DNA from: Sinosporangium siamense
Lineage (GTDB): Bacteria > Actinomycetota > Actinomycetes > Streptosporangiales > Streptosporangiaceae
Length of the DNA stretch: 64,000 bases
Direction: 5' to 3'
NCBI RefSeq assembly: GCF_016863435.1
Contig: NZ_BOOW01000022.1
Location: 1-64,000, forward strand
Shown: in pieces, positions 50,592-59,168 of the stretch
How the letters are laid out: every line of letters begins with the position of its first letter
Numbering within the stretch: position 1 is the stretch's first letter
Notes under the pieces: generated by a model
What the model was told of the DNA's origin: nothing
Database searches by the model: none
The model's input: only the letters and a program-made list of their open reading frames with translations
Made by a program: the position numbers and the translations under genes

Positions 50592-51056
50592 TTAAGGCAG
50601 ACGCCGTATGACCAGGGCTGTCGCGACCGCCGCGATACCCTCGCCGCGACCGGTCAGCCCGAGGCCGTCGGTCGTGGTGGCGGTGAGTGTCACGGGCGCG
50701 TCGACAGCGGCGCTGAGGACCTTCTCGGCCTCCACGCGACGCGGAGCGAGTTTAGGCCGGTTGCCGATGATCTGGATCGCCACATTGCCGATCTCGAAGC
50801 CGGCCTCGCGCACAAGGCGCGCGGTCTCTTGCAAAAAGTCGGGGCCGCAGGCGCCTTCCCAGCGCGGGTCCGCGGTGCCGAACACCGAACCCAGATCACC
50901 GAGCCCGGTGGCCGACAAGAGCGCGTCACAGGCGGCGTGCGCGGCGGCATCGCCGTCTGAGTGACCCGCGAGACCGGTCTCGCCGGGCCAGTGGAGCCCC
51001 GCGAGGTGAAGGTCGCGGCCGGATGCGAACGGGTGGACGTCTACTCCGACGCCCAC
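50592..51056 (-). CDS. ispF: 2-C-methyl-D-erythritol 2,4-cyclodiphosphate synthase
   Basis: A 154-residue MEP-pathway enzyme making the cyclic diphosphate intermediate of isoprenoids. Zinc ligands are Asp6 and His8 (GVDVHPF) and His40 ([11 protein letters not shown]); the CDP-binding [16 protein letters not shown] and C-terminal [17 protein letters not shown] match the family. It starts 17 bp after carD. In most actinobacteria ispD stands between carD and ispF; here it is absent from the junction and the rest of the window. Start GTG, weak ribosome-binding site. Confidence 0.94.
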   Translation of the reverse strand: MGVGVDVHPFASGRDLHLAGLHWPGETGLAGHSDGDAAAHAACDALLSATGLGDLGSVFGTADPRWEGACGPDFLQETARLVREAGFEIGNVAIQIIGNRPKLAPRRVEAEKVLSAAVDAPVTLTATTTDGLGLTGRGEGIAAVATALVIRRLP

Positions 51057-51073
51057 CCTTGGAAGTGTCGTGT

Positions 51074-51556
51074 TCAGGAGTTGAGGACCTCGTCGAGCAG
51101 GGCTTCGGCCTTGTCCTCATTGGTCTTCTCTGCAAGGGCGAGCTCGCTGACGAGGATCTGACGCGCCTTGGCCAGCATGCGCTTCTCGCCTGCGGACAGG
51201 CCGCGCTCCCGGTCGCGACGCCATAGGTCGCGAACCACCTCGGCCACCTTGTTGACGTCGCCTGAGGCGAGCTTCTCTAGATTGGCCTTGTAACGGCGTG
51301 ACCAGTTAGTGGGCTCTTCGGTGTGCGGCATCCGAAGGACGTCGAACACGCGCTCAAGGCCCTCTTGTCCGACCACGTCGCGAACACCGACCAGCTCGGC
51401 GTTTTCCGCCGGCACCTGCACCGTCAGGTCGCCCTTGTCGACCTTGAGCACCAGGTAGGTCTTTTCCTCACCTTTAATGGACCGGGTCGTGATTGCTTCG
51501 ATCCGTGCAGCCCCATGGTGGGGGTAGACGACAGTGTCGCCGACCTGGAAAGTCAT
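51074..51556 (-). CDS. carD: CarD-family RNA polymerase-binding regulator
   Basis: A 160-residue essential-type transcription factor that stabilises open promoter complexes. The N-terminal Tudor-like RNAP-interacting domain ([20 protein letters not shown]...GEEKTYLVL) is followed by the helical DNA-binding domain ([42 protein letters not shown]). The ATG at 51556 gives the standard MTFQVGD start. Upstream, on the minus strand, TTGACG (51668-51673) and TATGAG, 16 bp apart, form a plausible promoter. Divergent from an lpqE-like gene, as in mycobacteria. Confidence 0.95.
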   Translation of the reverse strand: MTFQVGDTVVYPHHGAARIEAITTRSIKGEEKTYLVLKVDKGDLTVQVPAENAELVGVRDVVGQEGLERVFDVLRMPHTEEPTNWSRRYKANLEKLASGDVNKVAEVVRDLWRRDRERGLSAGEKRMLAKARQILVSELALAEKTNEDKAEALLDEVLNS

Positions 51557-51645
51557 GTGACAAGTACCCCTTCCGCTGTACTCCAGGGTACCACGCGCCA
51601 ACAGCCTCCCGGAACAGTGAAATCACCATAACTGCAGGTCAACGC

Positions 51646-51673
51646 CTCATATTAGGGCTTGACAAACCGTCAA
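51646..51673 (-). promoter_or_regulatory. Candidate carD promoter
   Basis: Minus strand: TTGACG (51668-51673), 16-bp spacer, TATGAG (51646-51651). It gives a leader of about 85 nt to carD. On the plus strand the same stretch contains TTGACA (51659-51664). Confidence 0.4.
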
Positions 51674-51971
51674 CTCTATGAATCGCATTGGTCTACATAG
51701 CGGATGACCTGCACAAGACGCAAGGGCGCACGCTCCCTCATACCCACCCGGTCCCATTCCATGTATGGCTTAAACGCGCCTATGCCGTACCCCAAAAGGA
51801 TCACTTGTGGCGACATGAAGCCCCGCCGTCCGACACCCCCTCAGCGAGGGGTGCCGGGGTAACCACGCCAGGGCGCGGATAGGGTTGTCGGAGCTAAATC
51901 CGCGCTACTCAAGCGCGCCCGAAATATCCGCGCGTGCACCCGCACGCGCCACACCCAAGGAGATCCCCGCC

Positions 51972-52544
51972 GTGAGCCCCAGCCGTCGCCTCGCGCTCGC
52001 CGCAGGCGCGTTCCTCGCCGCAGCCCCGGCGCTGGCCGGCTGCGCCGCCGGATTCGACTCCGTCGTCGAAAGGCCGTACTCCCCGACCGAGGCGGCGACG
52101 CTCAAGACCGACCGGCTCACCATCTCGCAGGCGTTCCTGCTCGGCCCCGACGCCGGCGGCAACCTTCCCGCCGGCGGCAGCAGCCCGCTCTACCTGTCGC
52201 TCGTCAACACCGGCCAGGCCCCCGACACCCTGACCGGCGTCACCGCCGAGGGCGTCGGCACCGTCAAGATCGCCCAGCCGATCGCGCTCCCCGTCAACGA
52301 GTTCGTCTCCACCGCGGGCACCCCGCCCAAGGTCAACGTCGAGGGCCTGGCCAAGCCCCTCCGCGGCGGCGAGAGCGTCAAGGTGACCCTTCAGTTCGCC
52401 AACGCGGGCAACATCGCGATCCACGTCCCGGTCATCACGCGCAGCCGCGAGTTCGCCAACCTCCCGGCGGTCACCGGCGCCGTCGCCCCGCCCGCCCCCG
52501 CGCCCAGCGCCTCCCAGCCGGCCGACGGCGGCGGCGGCCACTGA
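51972..52544 (+). CDS. lpqE: LpqE-like lipoprotein (PCu(A)C-related)
   Basis: A 190-residue lipoprotein. With the GTG at 51972 (AAGGAG nine bases upstream) the N-terminus is a basic signal peptide with lipobox LAGC (Cys24). The mature part is beta-rich (LTISQAFLLGPD, LYLSLVNTGQAPDTLTGVTA, GESVKVTLQFANAGNIAIHVPV) like PCu(A)C copper chaperones, but the usual His/Met copper ligands are not evident. It is divergent from carD, the position of lpqE (Rv3584) next to carD (Rv3583c) in M. tuberculosis, which supports the name. Role in the cell unknown. Confidence 0.78.
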   Translation: MSPSRRLALAAGAFLAAAPALAGCAAGFDSVVERPYSPTEAATLKTDRLTISQAFLLGPDAGGNLPAGGSSPLYLSLVNTGQAPDTLTGVTAEGVGTVKIAQPIALPVNEFVSTAGTPPKVNVEGLAKPLRGGESVKVTLQFANAGNIAIHVPVITRSREFANLPAVTGAVAPPAPAPSASQPADGGGGH

Positions 52545-53370
52545 CCCCGCACTCACGCACTCTGTCGCACACCACCGCGACATGTGAGGCGCCGGCCAGA
52601 CGGCCTGCCGGCGCCTACACCCAGCCCATCACGCGGCGGGAGCCGGCCCCGAAAGACGGCCCCCGCCGCGTCGCCGTTCACGCCGCGCAACCGGGTCCCA
52701 ACGGCCGGCCGTCCCAACCGCGCCGCTTCTCCACCGGGCAGTCTCCGCAGCACAACGCGCCTACCAGGCAGCCGTGCCCCAGGTGCCGCCGGCCCCACTG
52801 TGCAGCCGCCTGCCGCGTGCGGCCGTGCCCACGCACAACCGTCTCCCTCCGCCCCCGCCGCACCATGATCTCCACCAGCCCCCATCGCCCCACGACGCCA
52901 GCCGAGGACTTCCGCAGCTCACGCTAGCCCTGGGCACCGTTCCACGAGGTGGCCGAGGTGGAGGCGTCTCCACCAGCCCCACCGCACAGCCGTCTCCACC
53001 CGCCCCTCTCGACTGCGACGCCATCTCCGATCCGATGCGTGGAAGGCGATCACGAGCGTCACTACATGGCGTGGGGCGCGCTGCCTATAGTGGGATGGGT
53101 GCCGACCCGCGGAGAGCCTCGCAGCAGTCCCCGTGCTGTTCGCCGGTGGGGAACTGGCGTATGTGGCGCCCGTGAAGATGCCCAGCCATGTGAGAGCGTC
53201 TCCCACTGATCGTCGGGGTCGGGCGACGGCCGCCCGCCGGCGTAGAACCGCCGAGCGGACCGCGCCCCGGGGCGTCACCCGCGTTCAGGGCCCGGGGGGT
53301 GCGAGCCTACCGCCCGTCGGACGCGACCATAGACAACCCGGTCCACCGAGGATGCATCAGGAGGCCCATG
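52545..53370. other. Intergenic region, no gene recognised
   Basis: About 825 bp. It starts with a terminator-like hairpin (AGGCGCCGGC / GCCGGCGCCT, 52587-52596 and 52607-52616). Short degenerate direct repeats (e.g. CCGTCTCC and TCTCCACCAGCCCC) occur near 52840-53010. Open frames on both strands lack any recognisable product. A TATAGT hexamer at 53086-53091 could serve the DUF1259 gene, weakly. Confidence 0.5.
52587..52616 (+). terminator. Terminator after the LpqE-like gene
   Basis: Perfect 10-bp stem AGGCGCCGGC / GCCGGCGCCT with 10-nt loop, 42 bp after the stop codon; no U-run. Confidence 0.65.
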
Positions 53371-54300
53371 ATGGCCTTCCGGACACGGTTCAAGCGACGC
53401 GCGGCCCGCGTGGCGGCGGGAACCGCCGCCCTCGCCGCCACGTTCGCCATCAGCGCCACCACGGCCTTCGGCTCGGCGCGCGGCGTCGACTGGACAGCCG
53501 TGGGCAATGCCATCGGCCGTCCCTTGGACGCCGAGGCGCAGAATGTGCACACCGCCGAATGGCTGCGCACCGACCTGCATGTGGTCAACGCCGGGGTGAC
53601 CGAGAACCCGGGCATGGAACTGGGCGCCGAAGCCGCCTTCCATGAGACGACGCCCGGCAAGGCCGTCATGATCGGCGAGGCCACTCTCACCGGCGGTGAG
53701 GTGAACAAGGTGGCCGATCGCCTGCAGCAGGGCGGCGTCTTGATCACCGCGCTGCACAAGCACATCCAAGACGAGACTCCACGCCTGTGGTGGATGCACT
53801 ACGCCGGTTACGGCGACCCGGTCCAGATCGCCCGCACCGTGCACTCCGCGCTCGCGGAGACCGGCATGCCACTCAACTCCGAGCCGGCCGGCAAGCCCAC
53901 GATCAACCTCGACACCCACACCCTTGACCGCGTCATCGGCGCCAAGGGCGACAACGTGAACGGCGTTCTGCAATATCACGTCCCGGTCACCCAGAAGATC
54001 ACCGACACCCGCGCCGGAATCACGCTGCCCTCCCCTATGGAGGCGTCCACGATGCTGATGTTCCAGCCGCTTGGCGGCGGGCGGGCGGCGGTCAACGGCG
54101 ACTTCGCCATGACCGCCGATCAGGTGAATCCGGTCATCCGCGCGCTACGCTCCCACGGCCTGACCCTGGTCGAGCTGCACAACCACATGTTGTATGAGCA
54201 GCCCCGCCTGTTCTACCTGCACTTCTGGAAGACGGGCGATGCCACCACCCTGGCCCATGCTCTGCGCGCCGGCCTCGATCAGGCCAAGGGCACTCACTGA
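53371..54300 (+). CDS. DUF1259 secreted protein
   Basis: A 309-residue exported protein made of two similar DUF1259 repeats of about 130 residues: ALHKHIQDETPRLWWMHYAGYGDP in the first and ELHNHMLYEQPRLFYLHFWKTGDA in the second, each with an H-x-H and a 'PRL-(W/F)-(W/Y)-x-H' motif. The N-terminal signal peptide contains RFKRRAARVAAGTAALAATFA. AGGAGG lies six bases before the second of two adjacent ATGs (53371), hence that start. The His clusters suggest metal binding but no activity is established. Two hairpins follow the gene. Confidence 0.85.
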   Translation: MAFRTRFKRRAARVAAGTAALAATFAISATTAFGSARGVDWTAVGNAIGRPLDAEAQNVHTAEWLRTDLHVVNAGVTENPGMELGAEAAFHETTPGKAVMIGEATLTGGEVNKVADRLQQGGVLITALHKHIQDETPRLWWMHYAGYGDPVQIARTVHSALAETGMPLNSEPAGKPTINLDTHTLDRVIGAKGDNVNGVLQYHVPVTQKITDTRAGITLPSPMEASTMLMFQPLGGGRAAVNGDFAMTADQVNPVIRALRSHGLTLVELHNHMLYEQPRLFYLHFWKTGDATTLAHALRAGLDQAKGTH

Positions 54301-54868
54301 ACCGGCCGTTGGGCACGCGTGTGCAGGCCGTCGTCGCGGCAAGCTCGGCTCTCCTCCGCACGCCGGCCTACGGCCCGCCGTGCGGAGGAGAGCCACAGGC
54401 CGCCGTGCGGCGGCCTGCGGCCCGCCGGTCACTCCCTCGCGATAGCGCCGCGGCACGCCGCAGGTCACGACCAAGCGGTGCCGCTGATCCTGCCGGGTCT
54501 CGCGCGAGCCCAACTCCTCAGTATGTGGTGAGGCATTTGTGAACCACTGTCGCGGGCGGTGACCGGCGAAGCCGCGATCTATTTCTTTACCAAATGTGAT
54601 CAAGACAGGCGTTTCCCCCGAACACCTTCTCCATGCCACCGATCCTTCAACTGCCTGCTGGTTACAATGAGCGTCCAGCCCGGTCACACCGCCCCGGCCA
54701 AAGGCACATTTATACAGGCCAGAGGCCTATAGGCGCGCTTACCCAGGGGACAGCGGATAGGGTGGATAAAGATCGACAATCTTCAGGCGGGCCGGCTCTC
54801 CGGCCCGCCCGCACATATCCGCCAATACTTGGCGGAGCCCTAGCCCGGACCTGCTCAGGAGTTGTGAG
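54301..54868. other. Intergenic region with three hairpins
   Basis: About 570 bp. Perfect stems: GGCTCTCCTCCGCAC / GTGCGGAGGAGAGCC (54347-54394), CAGGCCGCC / GGCGGCCTG (54396-54417), and GGCGGGCCGG / CCGGCCCGCC (54786-54809). The first two probably end DUF1259 transcription; the third lies 60 bp before the SGNH lipoprotein start. No gene. Confidence 0.6.
54347..54417 (+). terminator. Double hairpin after the DUF1259 gene
   Basis: A 15-bp stem (GGCTCTCCTCCGCAC with its complement 18 nt later), followed directly by a 9-bp stem CAGGCCGCC-GTGC-GGCGGCCTG. The first is 46 bp beyond the stop. No U-run. Confidence 0.65.
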
Positions 54869-55597
54869 ATGGTCATGCGTGGGTTTGCCGTAATAGGCCG
54901 CCCCCTGATCACTAGGGCAGCCGCCGTTGTGGCGATATTGTGCCTAATTTCGGGCACGATGCTGGGGTGCACCGAACCGGCGGCCGAGCCGGCGACTCCC
55001 CCTGTGCCGTTCGAGGTGGGCCCCCGCGCACCCGTCGTCGCCGTGCTCGGGGACAGCTTCACCGTGGGCTCGGGCCCCGTGCGCACATGGGACAGCTACG
55101 CTGCCTGGACGGCGCGCGAGCTCGGCTGGCATCTCGTGGTGGCGGGCGCCGCGGGCACGGGCTATGTGAACACGGGGCGGGTGGGGCGCGACTTCCAACG
55201 CTCGTTCATGTACGAGTTGTCGTGGCGCCCCGCACCGGACCTGCTGATCGTCTCCGGCGGCCACAACGACCGCCGGCTTCGCCCGGCCCTGGTCTATTTC
55301 GCCGCGGCCAAGCTGCTGCGCACCGTACGCACACACTGGCCGCGCACCAGGATCGTGGTCATGGGCCCCATCTGGATGGGCTATATGCCGAGGTGGGCGT
55401 TGTCCGTGCGCGACGCGGTGGCGCTCGCGGCGGCGAAGGCCAAGGTGACCTTTCTCGACCCCCTGGAGAGGCGGTGGGTCACTCCGCACAGCGCCATGGG
55501 CATGCTGCTGCCTGACGGAGTCCACCCGACGCACCAGGGCCACATGCGCCTCGCCCGCTGGCTGACCGACTCCCTCCGGACCCGCGGCGTCACATGA
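54869..55597 (+). CDS. SGNH/GDSL-family hydrolase lipoprotein
   Basis: A 242-residue exported lipoprotein with lipobox LGC (Cys34) and an SGNH hydrolase domain: block I VLGDSFTVGSG (nucleophile Ser63), block III VSGGHND, block V LLPDGVHPTHQGH with Asp216 and His219. Likely an esterase or acetyl-hydrolase acting on cell-surface glycans or lipids. ATG with AGGAG eight bases upstream. A 10-bp hairpin (CCGCGGCGTC / GACGCCGCGG) overlaps its stop codon. Confidence 0.88.
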   Translation: MVMRGFAVIGRPLITRAAAVVAILCLISGTMLGCTEPAAEPATPPVPFEVGPRAPVVAVLGDSFTVGSGPVRTWDSYAAWTARELGWHLVVAGAAGTGYVNTGRVGRDFQRSFMYELSWRPAPDLLIVSGGHNDRRLRPALVYFAAAKLLRTVRTHWPRTRIVVMGPIWMGYMPRWALSVRDAVALAAAKAKVTFLDPLERRWVTPHSAMGMLLPDGVHPTHQGHMRLARWLTDSLRTRGVT

Positions 55598-55605
55598 CGC
55601 CGCGG
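55582..55605. terminator. Hairpin overlapping the SGNH gene stop
   Basis: CCGCGGCGTC / GACGCCGCGG (55582-55591, 55596-55605) with a 4-nt loop, between convergent genes. Confidence 0.55.
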
Positions 55606-55641
55606 GGCAGGCGACGTCAGGGCATCAGGGCCCGGCGAAGG

Positions 55642-55977
55642 TCACCAAGGCCCGTAAGGACCGGAGTTCCCGTTCTTCCCCACCTCGCTGACGGCGGGCC
55701 GCACGTCGGCCATGTAAATCCCCGAAGCGATCACCGAGGCAATCACAAACAGGTTCAGCTGCGACAAACCGCCAAGGCCGAAGTAGCCCACAGCCGACAT
55801 GAAGGAGAAAACGCTGGCCAACGAAAGAATGATCAGCCACAGCCTCTTGGTCTGCTTCCCCGTGACCGCGAAGGCCCTGGCGGGGGTGCGGATCGCGTGG
55901 ATCAGCGCGAAGGCCGACATGCCGAAGGCGCAGATCGCGAGACCCCACATGATGAGGTCCAGGACGCTGTAAAGCAT
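55642..55977 (-). CDS. DUF2516 membrane protein
   Basis: A 111-residue protein with about three helices: MLYSVLDLIMWGLAICAFGM, LWLIILSLASVFSFMSAVGY, and LFVIASVIASGIYMADVRP. The HAIRTPARAFAVTGKQTKRLW loop after the first helix is the DUF2516 signature. The ATG at 55977 has GGAG six bases upstream. It usually sits downstream of an XRE regulator and an HbhA-like gene in actinomycetes, as here (about 240 bp away). Function unknown. Confidence 0.88.
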   Translation of the reverse strand: MLYSVLDLIMWGLAICAFGMSAFALIHAIRTPARAFAVTGKQTKRLWLIILSLASVFSFMSAVGYFGLGGLSQLNLFVIASVIASGIYMADVRPAVSEVGKNGNSGPYGPW

Positions 55978-56218
55978 GGTCGCTCCAGTGGTCTGCATTT
56001 CGCCGGCCTTCTCGGGGTCGGCGAGGTCCACCCTAAACGGTGCCACGCCACCGTGGGAGGGACCGACCCCGTCAAGGCCATGATCTCTACATTCACTCAC
56101 ATGTCAGGACACACCTCGTGGCCATATCGTGATCGGATCCCACGAAGTGCCCTATGACCAAAAACGGCGATGTGGCCCGTCCCCCACGGATCCGGACCAC
56201 ATCACCGATGCGTAACAA

Positions 56219-56623
56219 CTAGCGGGGGGCAGAGGCGCTCCGCGGACGGCGGGTGCCGGCCTGTCGGCGGGCCGGGGCCTTGCGGGCCGTGCCGGTCGTG
56301 GCGGTGTCCAGCTCGGCCGGGCCGCCCCCGTTCTTGCTCACAACCTGGCGCCCACGGCTGGCGAACTCGTCGTAGAGCTTGCCCGCGCGGTCCGTCAACC
56401 TGTCGGCATATCCCTTGGCCAAGCCAGGAATGTCCCGGGCATATCCCTCAGCCCTGGCGGCATATTCACGGGCCGTCTCACGCAGCTCGGGCGTGCGCGA
56501 CTGGAGCCGGTGAAGCTGCTCGGGCAGATCCCGGAGCTTCTCCATAGCGAGATCGCTCGCGCCGGCCACGGCGTAAAACGGCTTCGTCTCAGTGAGCTTT
56601 CTCACCTCGGTGGCGAGTGTCAT
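56219..56623 (-). CDS. HbhA-like helical protein
   Basis: A 134-residue protein: TEVRKLTETKPFYAVAGASDLAMEKLRDLPEQL, a long amphipathic coiled-coil region (residues 30-95), and a basic C-terminus rich in Arg, Lys, Ala and Pro. It matches the short heparin-binding-haemagglutinin-like proteins of actinomycetes, with a C-terminal tail that may bind polyanions (DNA or glycans). Its ATG overlaps the stop of the XRE gene by four bases, so the two are translationally coupled. Confidence 0.85.
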   Translation of the reverse strand: MTLATEVRKLTETKPFYAVAGASDLAMEKLRDLPEQLHRLQSRTPELRETAREYAARAEGYARDIPGLAKGYADRLTDRAGKLYDEFASRGRQVVSKNGGGPAELDTATTGTARKAPARRQAGTRRPRSASAPR

Positions 56624-57174
56624 AGCTTGTTAACCTTTCCATCCGGTGTGGCGTGACCGTCCACCGAGGGTTTCTCCCCCTTAAAGGGCTCAAGTGCGGC
56701 GAGAAACTCCTCGGGCAGCGGTGAGTCGTCCTGCGGGACCGCGGAAGCCGTGAACGCGGATGTCGCGGGTGTCGCAGGCATGTCGTCCCCCGTCGTTCCT
56801 GGCTGAGGACTGCCATCCTCAGCCAGGAACGCAACCTGGTTTTCCTTGCGGAACGACTCGTAGATGTCGATCAGCACCTGGCGCTGCCGCTCGGTGATGA
56901 ACGTGTCGGCCCTGATCGCCGCCGCGACGTCGCTGGGCGGCTCGCGGTCCTCCATCAGGCCGGCACGCACATAGAGCGCCCGGGCGGAGATGTGCAACCC
57001 CTTGGCGATCTGGTTGAGGATCTCCGCGCTCGGCTTGCGCAGGCCGCGCTCGATCTGGCTCAGGTAGGGGTTGGAGACCCCCGCCGACGCGGCGAGCTGA
57101 CGCAGCGAGATCTTCGCCTGCGTCCGCTGCTCGCGGATGTATTCACCGATCGAGCCGACTTTGGGTAGTGCCAT
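56620..57174 (-). CDS. XRE-family transcriptional regulator
   Basis: A 184-residue regulator with an N-terminal Cro/CI helix-turn-helix (GEYIREQRTQAKISLRQLAASAGVSNPYLSQIERGLRKPS) and a less ordered, acidic/Pro-rich C-terminal half. It starts at ATG 57174. Three TTGCAA elements and an inverted GTGCTTGCAA / TTGCAAGCAC lie 21-62 bp upstream of the start, a likely autoregulatory operator. Heads the HbhA-like gene. Resembles the mycobacterial ClgR/Rv0474-type XRE regulators next to hbhA (Rv0475), which supports the neighbourhood. Confidence 0.88.
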   Translation of the reverse strand: MALPKVGSIGEYIREQRTQAKISLRQLAASAGVSNPYLSQIERGLRKPSAEILNQIAKGLHISARALYVRAGLMEDREPPSDVAAAIRADTFITERQRQVLIDIYESFRKENQVAFLAEDGSPQPGTTGDDMPATPATSAFTASAVPQDDSPLPEEFLAALEPFKGEKPSVDGHATPDGKVNKL

Positions 57175-57194
57175 GCGTCCATTGTGCGGCACGG

Positions 57195-57236
57195 GTGCTT
57201 GCAATTGCAAACTCATTGGCTAACACTTGCAAGCAC
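57195..57236 (-). promoter_or_regulatory. TTGCAA-containing inverted repeat upstream of the XRE gene
   Basis: GTGCTTGCAA (57195-57204) and TTGCAAGCAC (57227-57236) form a perfect 10-bp inverted repeat; a third TTGCAA lies at 57205-57210. Placed 20 to 60 bp upstream of the XRE start. Confidence 0.6.
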
Positions 57237-57293
57237 TTGTCTCATCAAGAGACGGTGCGGCGGCGGTAACACCGCCGTGACACCGGAGCACGA

Positions 57294-58208
57294 TCAGGAG
57301 GGGAGCAGCCAGAGCAGCGGTGCCGACGCCGACAGCATGACGGCGAAGCCCACCACCGAGATCCGGAAGCGCCGCGGCAAAGCGGACTGCGGCGTGATGA
57401 GACGCTCGACCCGCGCCATCACCCCCGAGTTGGCGCCAAGGGCACCACTGGGGGTGGGGACGGATCCCGCCGTGCCAAACCGCAGCAAGGCCGTGGCGAG
57501 GCGCCGCGGAGAGCAGAAACGCCTCGCCCGATCGTCGGCCGCCATCTCGATGAGCAACTCGACCGACGACTGAGCCCCCCGCACCACACCCGAGAACGGC
57601 ATGGCCCGGCACAAGGCCGCGAACGGCAGAAGCACAAGATCGTGGCGCTCACGCGCGTGGGCCGCCTCATGGGCGAGGACGGCGGTGAGCTCGTCCGGCG
57701 AGAGCAGGGCGAGGGTCCCCGCACTGACGACGACCTGGGACCGCAGTCCGGGCACGCAGTAGGCGGCGGCGCCGGGATGGTCGACCACCCGCACTCCGGG
57801 CACGCCCGGCTCATCCCGTGCGATGAGGGCGAGCAGCATGCGATGCCGGCGACGCGCCCGCAAGGTCTGGAAGGTGGCCCCCACCAGGACGGCCACGAGC
57901 ACGGTGAACATGGTCATGCCGGCGATGAGCGCCAGCACGTGCGGAAGGTCGAGAGGCATGGTGCCGTGCCCGCCGGTGTAGGCGGCGACCAGGAAGTCAC
58001 GCAGACCGAGCAGCGCGCCCTTGCCGTAAGGCTCGAACGCGTAGGCGAGCAGCGCGCCGGTGGTGGCGAGCCCCCAGGTGACACCGAGCGCCTGCCAGAG
58101 CACGACTGCGGTGTGCGGGGCCCTGGTGGTCCAGCGGGCGGAGTTGAGCCGCCACGCGCCGACGGCGCAGACGATCGCGAGCGCGGCGAGCGCCGCTGCC
58201 GCGATCAC
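57294..58208 (-). CDS. M56-family (BlaR1-type) membrane metalloprotease
   Basis: A 304-residue protein with about four membrane helices and a cytosolic zinc protease domain. The gluzincin motif is VLAHEAAHARERHD (HExxH form: HEAAH), with a downstream Glu in SSVELLIEMAADDRA. It lacks the extracellular penicillin-binding sensor domain of full BlaR1. It overlaps the BlaI-type regulator by four bases (58205-58208). Likely role: cleaving the repressor on an envelope signal, by analogy with BlaR1-BlaI. No beta-lactamase gene is adjacent. Confidence 0.9.
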   Translation of the reverse strand: MIAAAALAALAIVCAVGAWRLNSARWTTRAPHTAVVLWQALGVTWGLATTGALLAYAFEPYGKGALLGLRDFLVAAYTGGHGTMPLDLPHVLALIAGMTMFTVLVAVLVGATFQTLRARRRHRMLLALIARDEPGVPGVRVVDHPGAAAYCVPGLRSQVVVSAGTLALLSPDELTAVLAHEAAHARERHDLVLLPFAALCRAMPFSGVVRGAQSSVELLIEMAADDRARRFCSPRRLATALLRFGTAGSVPTPSGALGANSGVMARVERLITPQSALPRRFRISVVGFAVMLSASAPLLWLLPS

Positions 58209-58561
58209 TCCTCCTCCAGCTCCGTGAGCGCCTTACGGAGGATCTCGGCCTCAGAGCCGGAGACGGCCTGGGCGAACCTGGTGAGTGCCGCGTCGCGGTC
58301 ACCGGTCATGCCGAGGGCTTCCAGCATCAGCTCGGCGACGTAGGTGTCACGGGTCCCCGCGGACTGGTAACGCCAGGCGCGGCCGTCGCGGGTGCGGATC
58401 AGGAAACCCTTGCGGGTCAACCGGTCGAGCACGGTCATGACGGTGGTGGGCGCGAGGTCGCGGCCCTCGATGAGACGTCCGACCTCGCGGGCGGTCACCG
58501 GGGAGTTCTGCGCCCAGAGGATGTCCATGATGCTGCGTTCCAGCTCACCCAAACCCTTCAC
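58205..58561 (-). CDS. BlaI/MecI-family transcriptional repressor
   Basis: A 118-residue winged-helix repressor: GELERSIMDILWAQNSPVTAREVGRLI, then TTVMTVLDRLTRKGFLIRTRDGRAWRYQ (wing), and a C-terminal dimerisation helix. The GTG at 58561 is only one base from GGGAGG, so the TTG at 58552 (eight to nine bases away) may be the true start. A perfect 14-bp palindrome lies 30 bp upstream. Partner of the overlapping M56 protease. Confidence 0.9.
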   Translation of the reverse strand: MKGLGELERSIMDILWAQNSPVTAREVGRLIEGRDLAPTTVMTVLDRLTRKGFLIRTRDGRAWRYQSAGTRDTYVAELMLEALGMTGDRDAALTRFAQAVSGSEAEILRKALTELEEE

Positions 58562-58590
58562 ACCTCCCAGGTTAGCGCGGGGACCACGAG

Positions 58591-58604
58591 CCGTAGTACT
58601 ACGG
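58591..58604. promoter_or_regulatory. BlaI-type operator
   Basis: CCGTAGTACTACGG, a perfect 14-bp palindrome containing GTAGTAC-type half-sites like the ACTACA/TGTAGT operators of BlaI/MecI. It lies in the divergent region between blaI-blaR1-like genes (minus) and the macrodomain gene (plus), so it may affect both. Confidence 0.6.
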
Positions 58605-58651
58605 GTTGTCGAGTGTGGCCTCACCGAGGTCACAGGGGGTAGAGATGAGGG

Positions 58652-59167
58652 ATGGACATCCGGCTTTTGCAGGGCGACATCACCGACCAGAGGGTCGACG
58701 CCGTGGTCAACGCGGCCAATTCCTCGCTTCTCGGCGGCGGCGGTGTCGACGGGGCGATTCACCGGCGCGGCGGGTCCGCGATCCTGGCGGAGTGCAGGGC
58801 GCTTCGCGCCGCGAGATACGGCAAGGGCCTGCCGGTCGGCCAGGCCGTCGCGACGACGGGCGGGCTGCTCGCGGCGCGCTGGGTCATCCACACGGTCGGC
58901 CCGGTCCACTCGGTCTCGGAGGACCGCTCTCATCTGCTCGCCTCCTGCTATCGGGAGTCGCTGCGGGTGGCCGATGAACTCGGCGCCCATACGGTCGCCT
59001 TTCCCGCCGTCTCGACGGGGATTTACGGCTGGCCCATGGACGACGGCGCCCGCATCGCGCTGGAGACGGTGCGGCAGGCCACTACCTCGGTGATCGAGGT
59101 GAGGTTCGTACTGTTTGACACCTCAGCCTATGCACACTTTGAGGAAGCATTCAGCCGTTTGGGGTGA
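58652..59167 (+). CDS. Macrodomain protein (O-acetyl-ADP-ribose deacetylase-like)
   Basis: A 171-residue macrodomain: GDITDQRVDAVVNAANSSLLGGGGVDGAIHR is the full MacroD-type signature (Asn-Ala-Ala-Asn, glycine loop, GVDGAIH), with AVSTGIYGWP binding the diphosphate. It removes ADP-ribose from proteins or deacetylates O-acetyl-ADP-ribose. The ATG has AGGG directly upstream. It ends one base before the convergent methyltransferase stop. Confidence 0.94.
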   Translation: MDIRLLQGDITDQRVDAVVNAANSSLLGGGGVDGAIHRRGGSAILAECRALRAARYGKGLPVGQAVATTGGLLAARWVIHTVGPVHSVSEDRSHLLASCYRESLRVADELGAHTVAFPAVSTGIYGWPMDDGARIALETVRQATTSVIEVRFVLFDTSAYAHFEEAFSRLG

Positions 59168-59168
59168 T

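Noticed and set aside
52560-52893. Cys-containing minus-strand frame (GALCCGDCPVEKRRG)
   Set aside because: It suggested a small zinc-ribbon protein, but start, ribosome-binding site and conserved flanks are missing.
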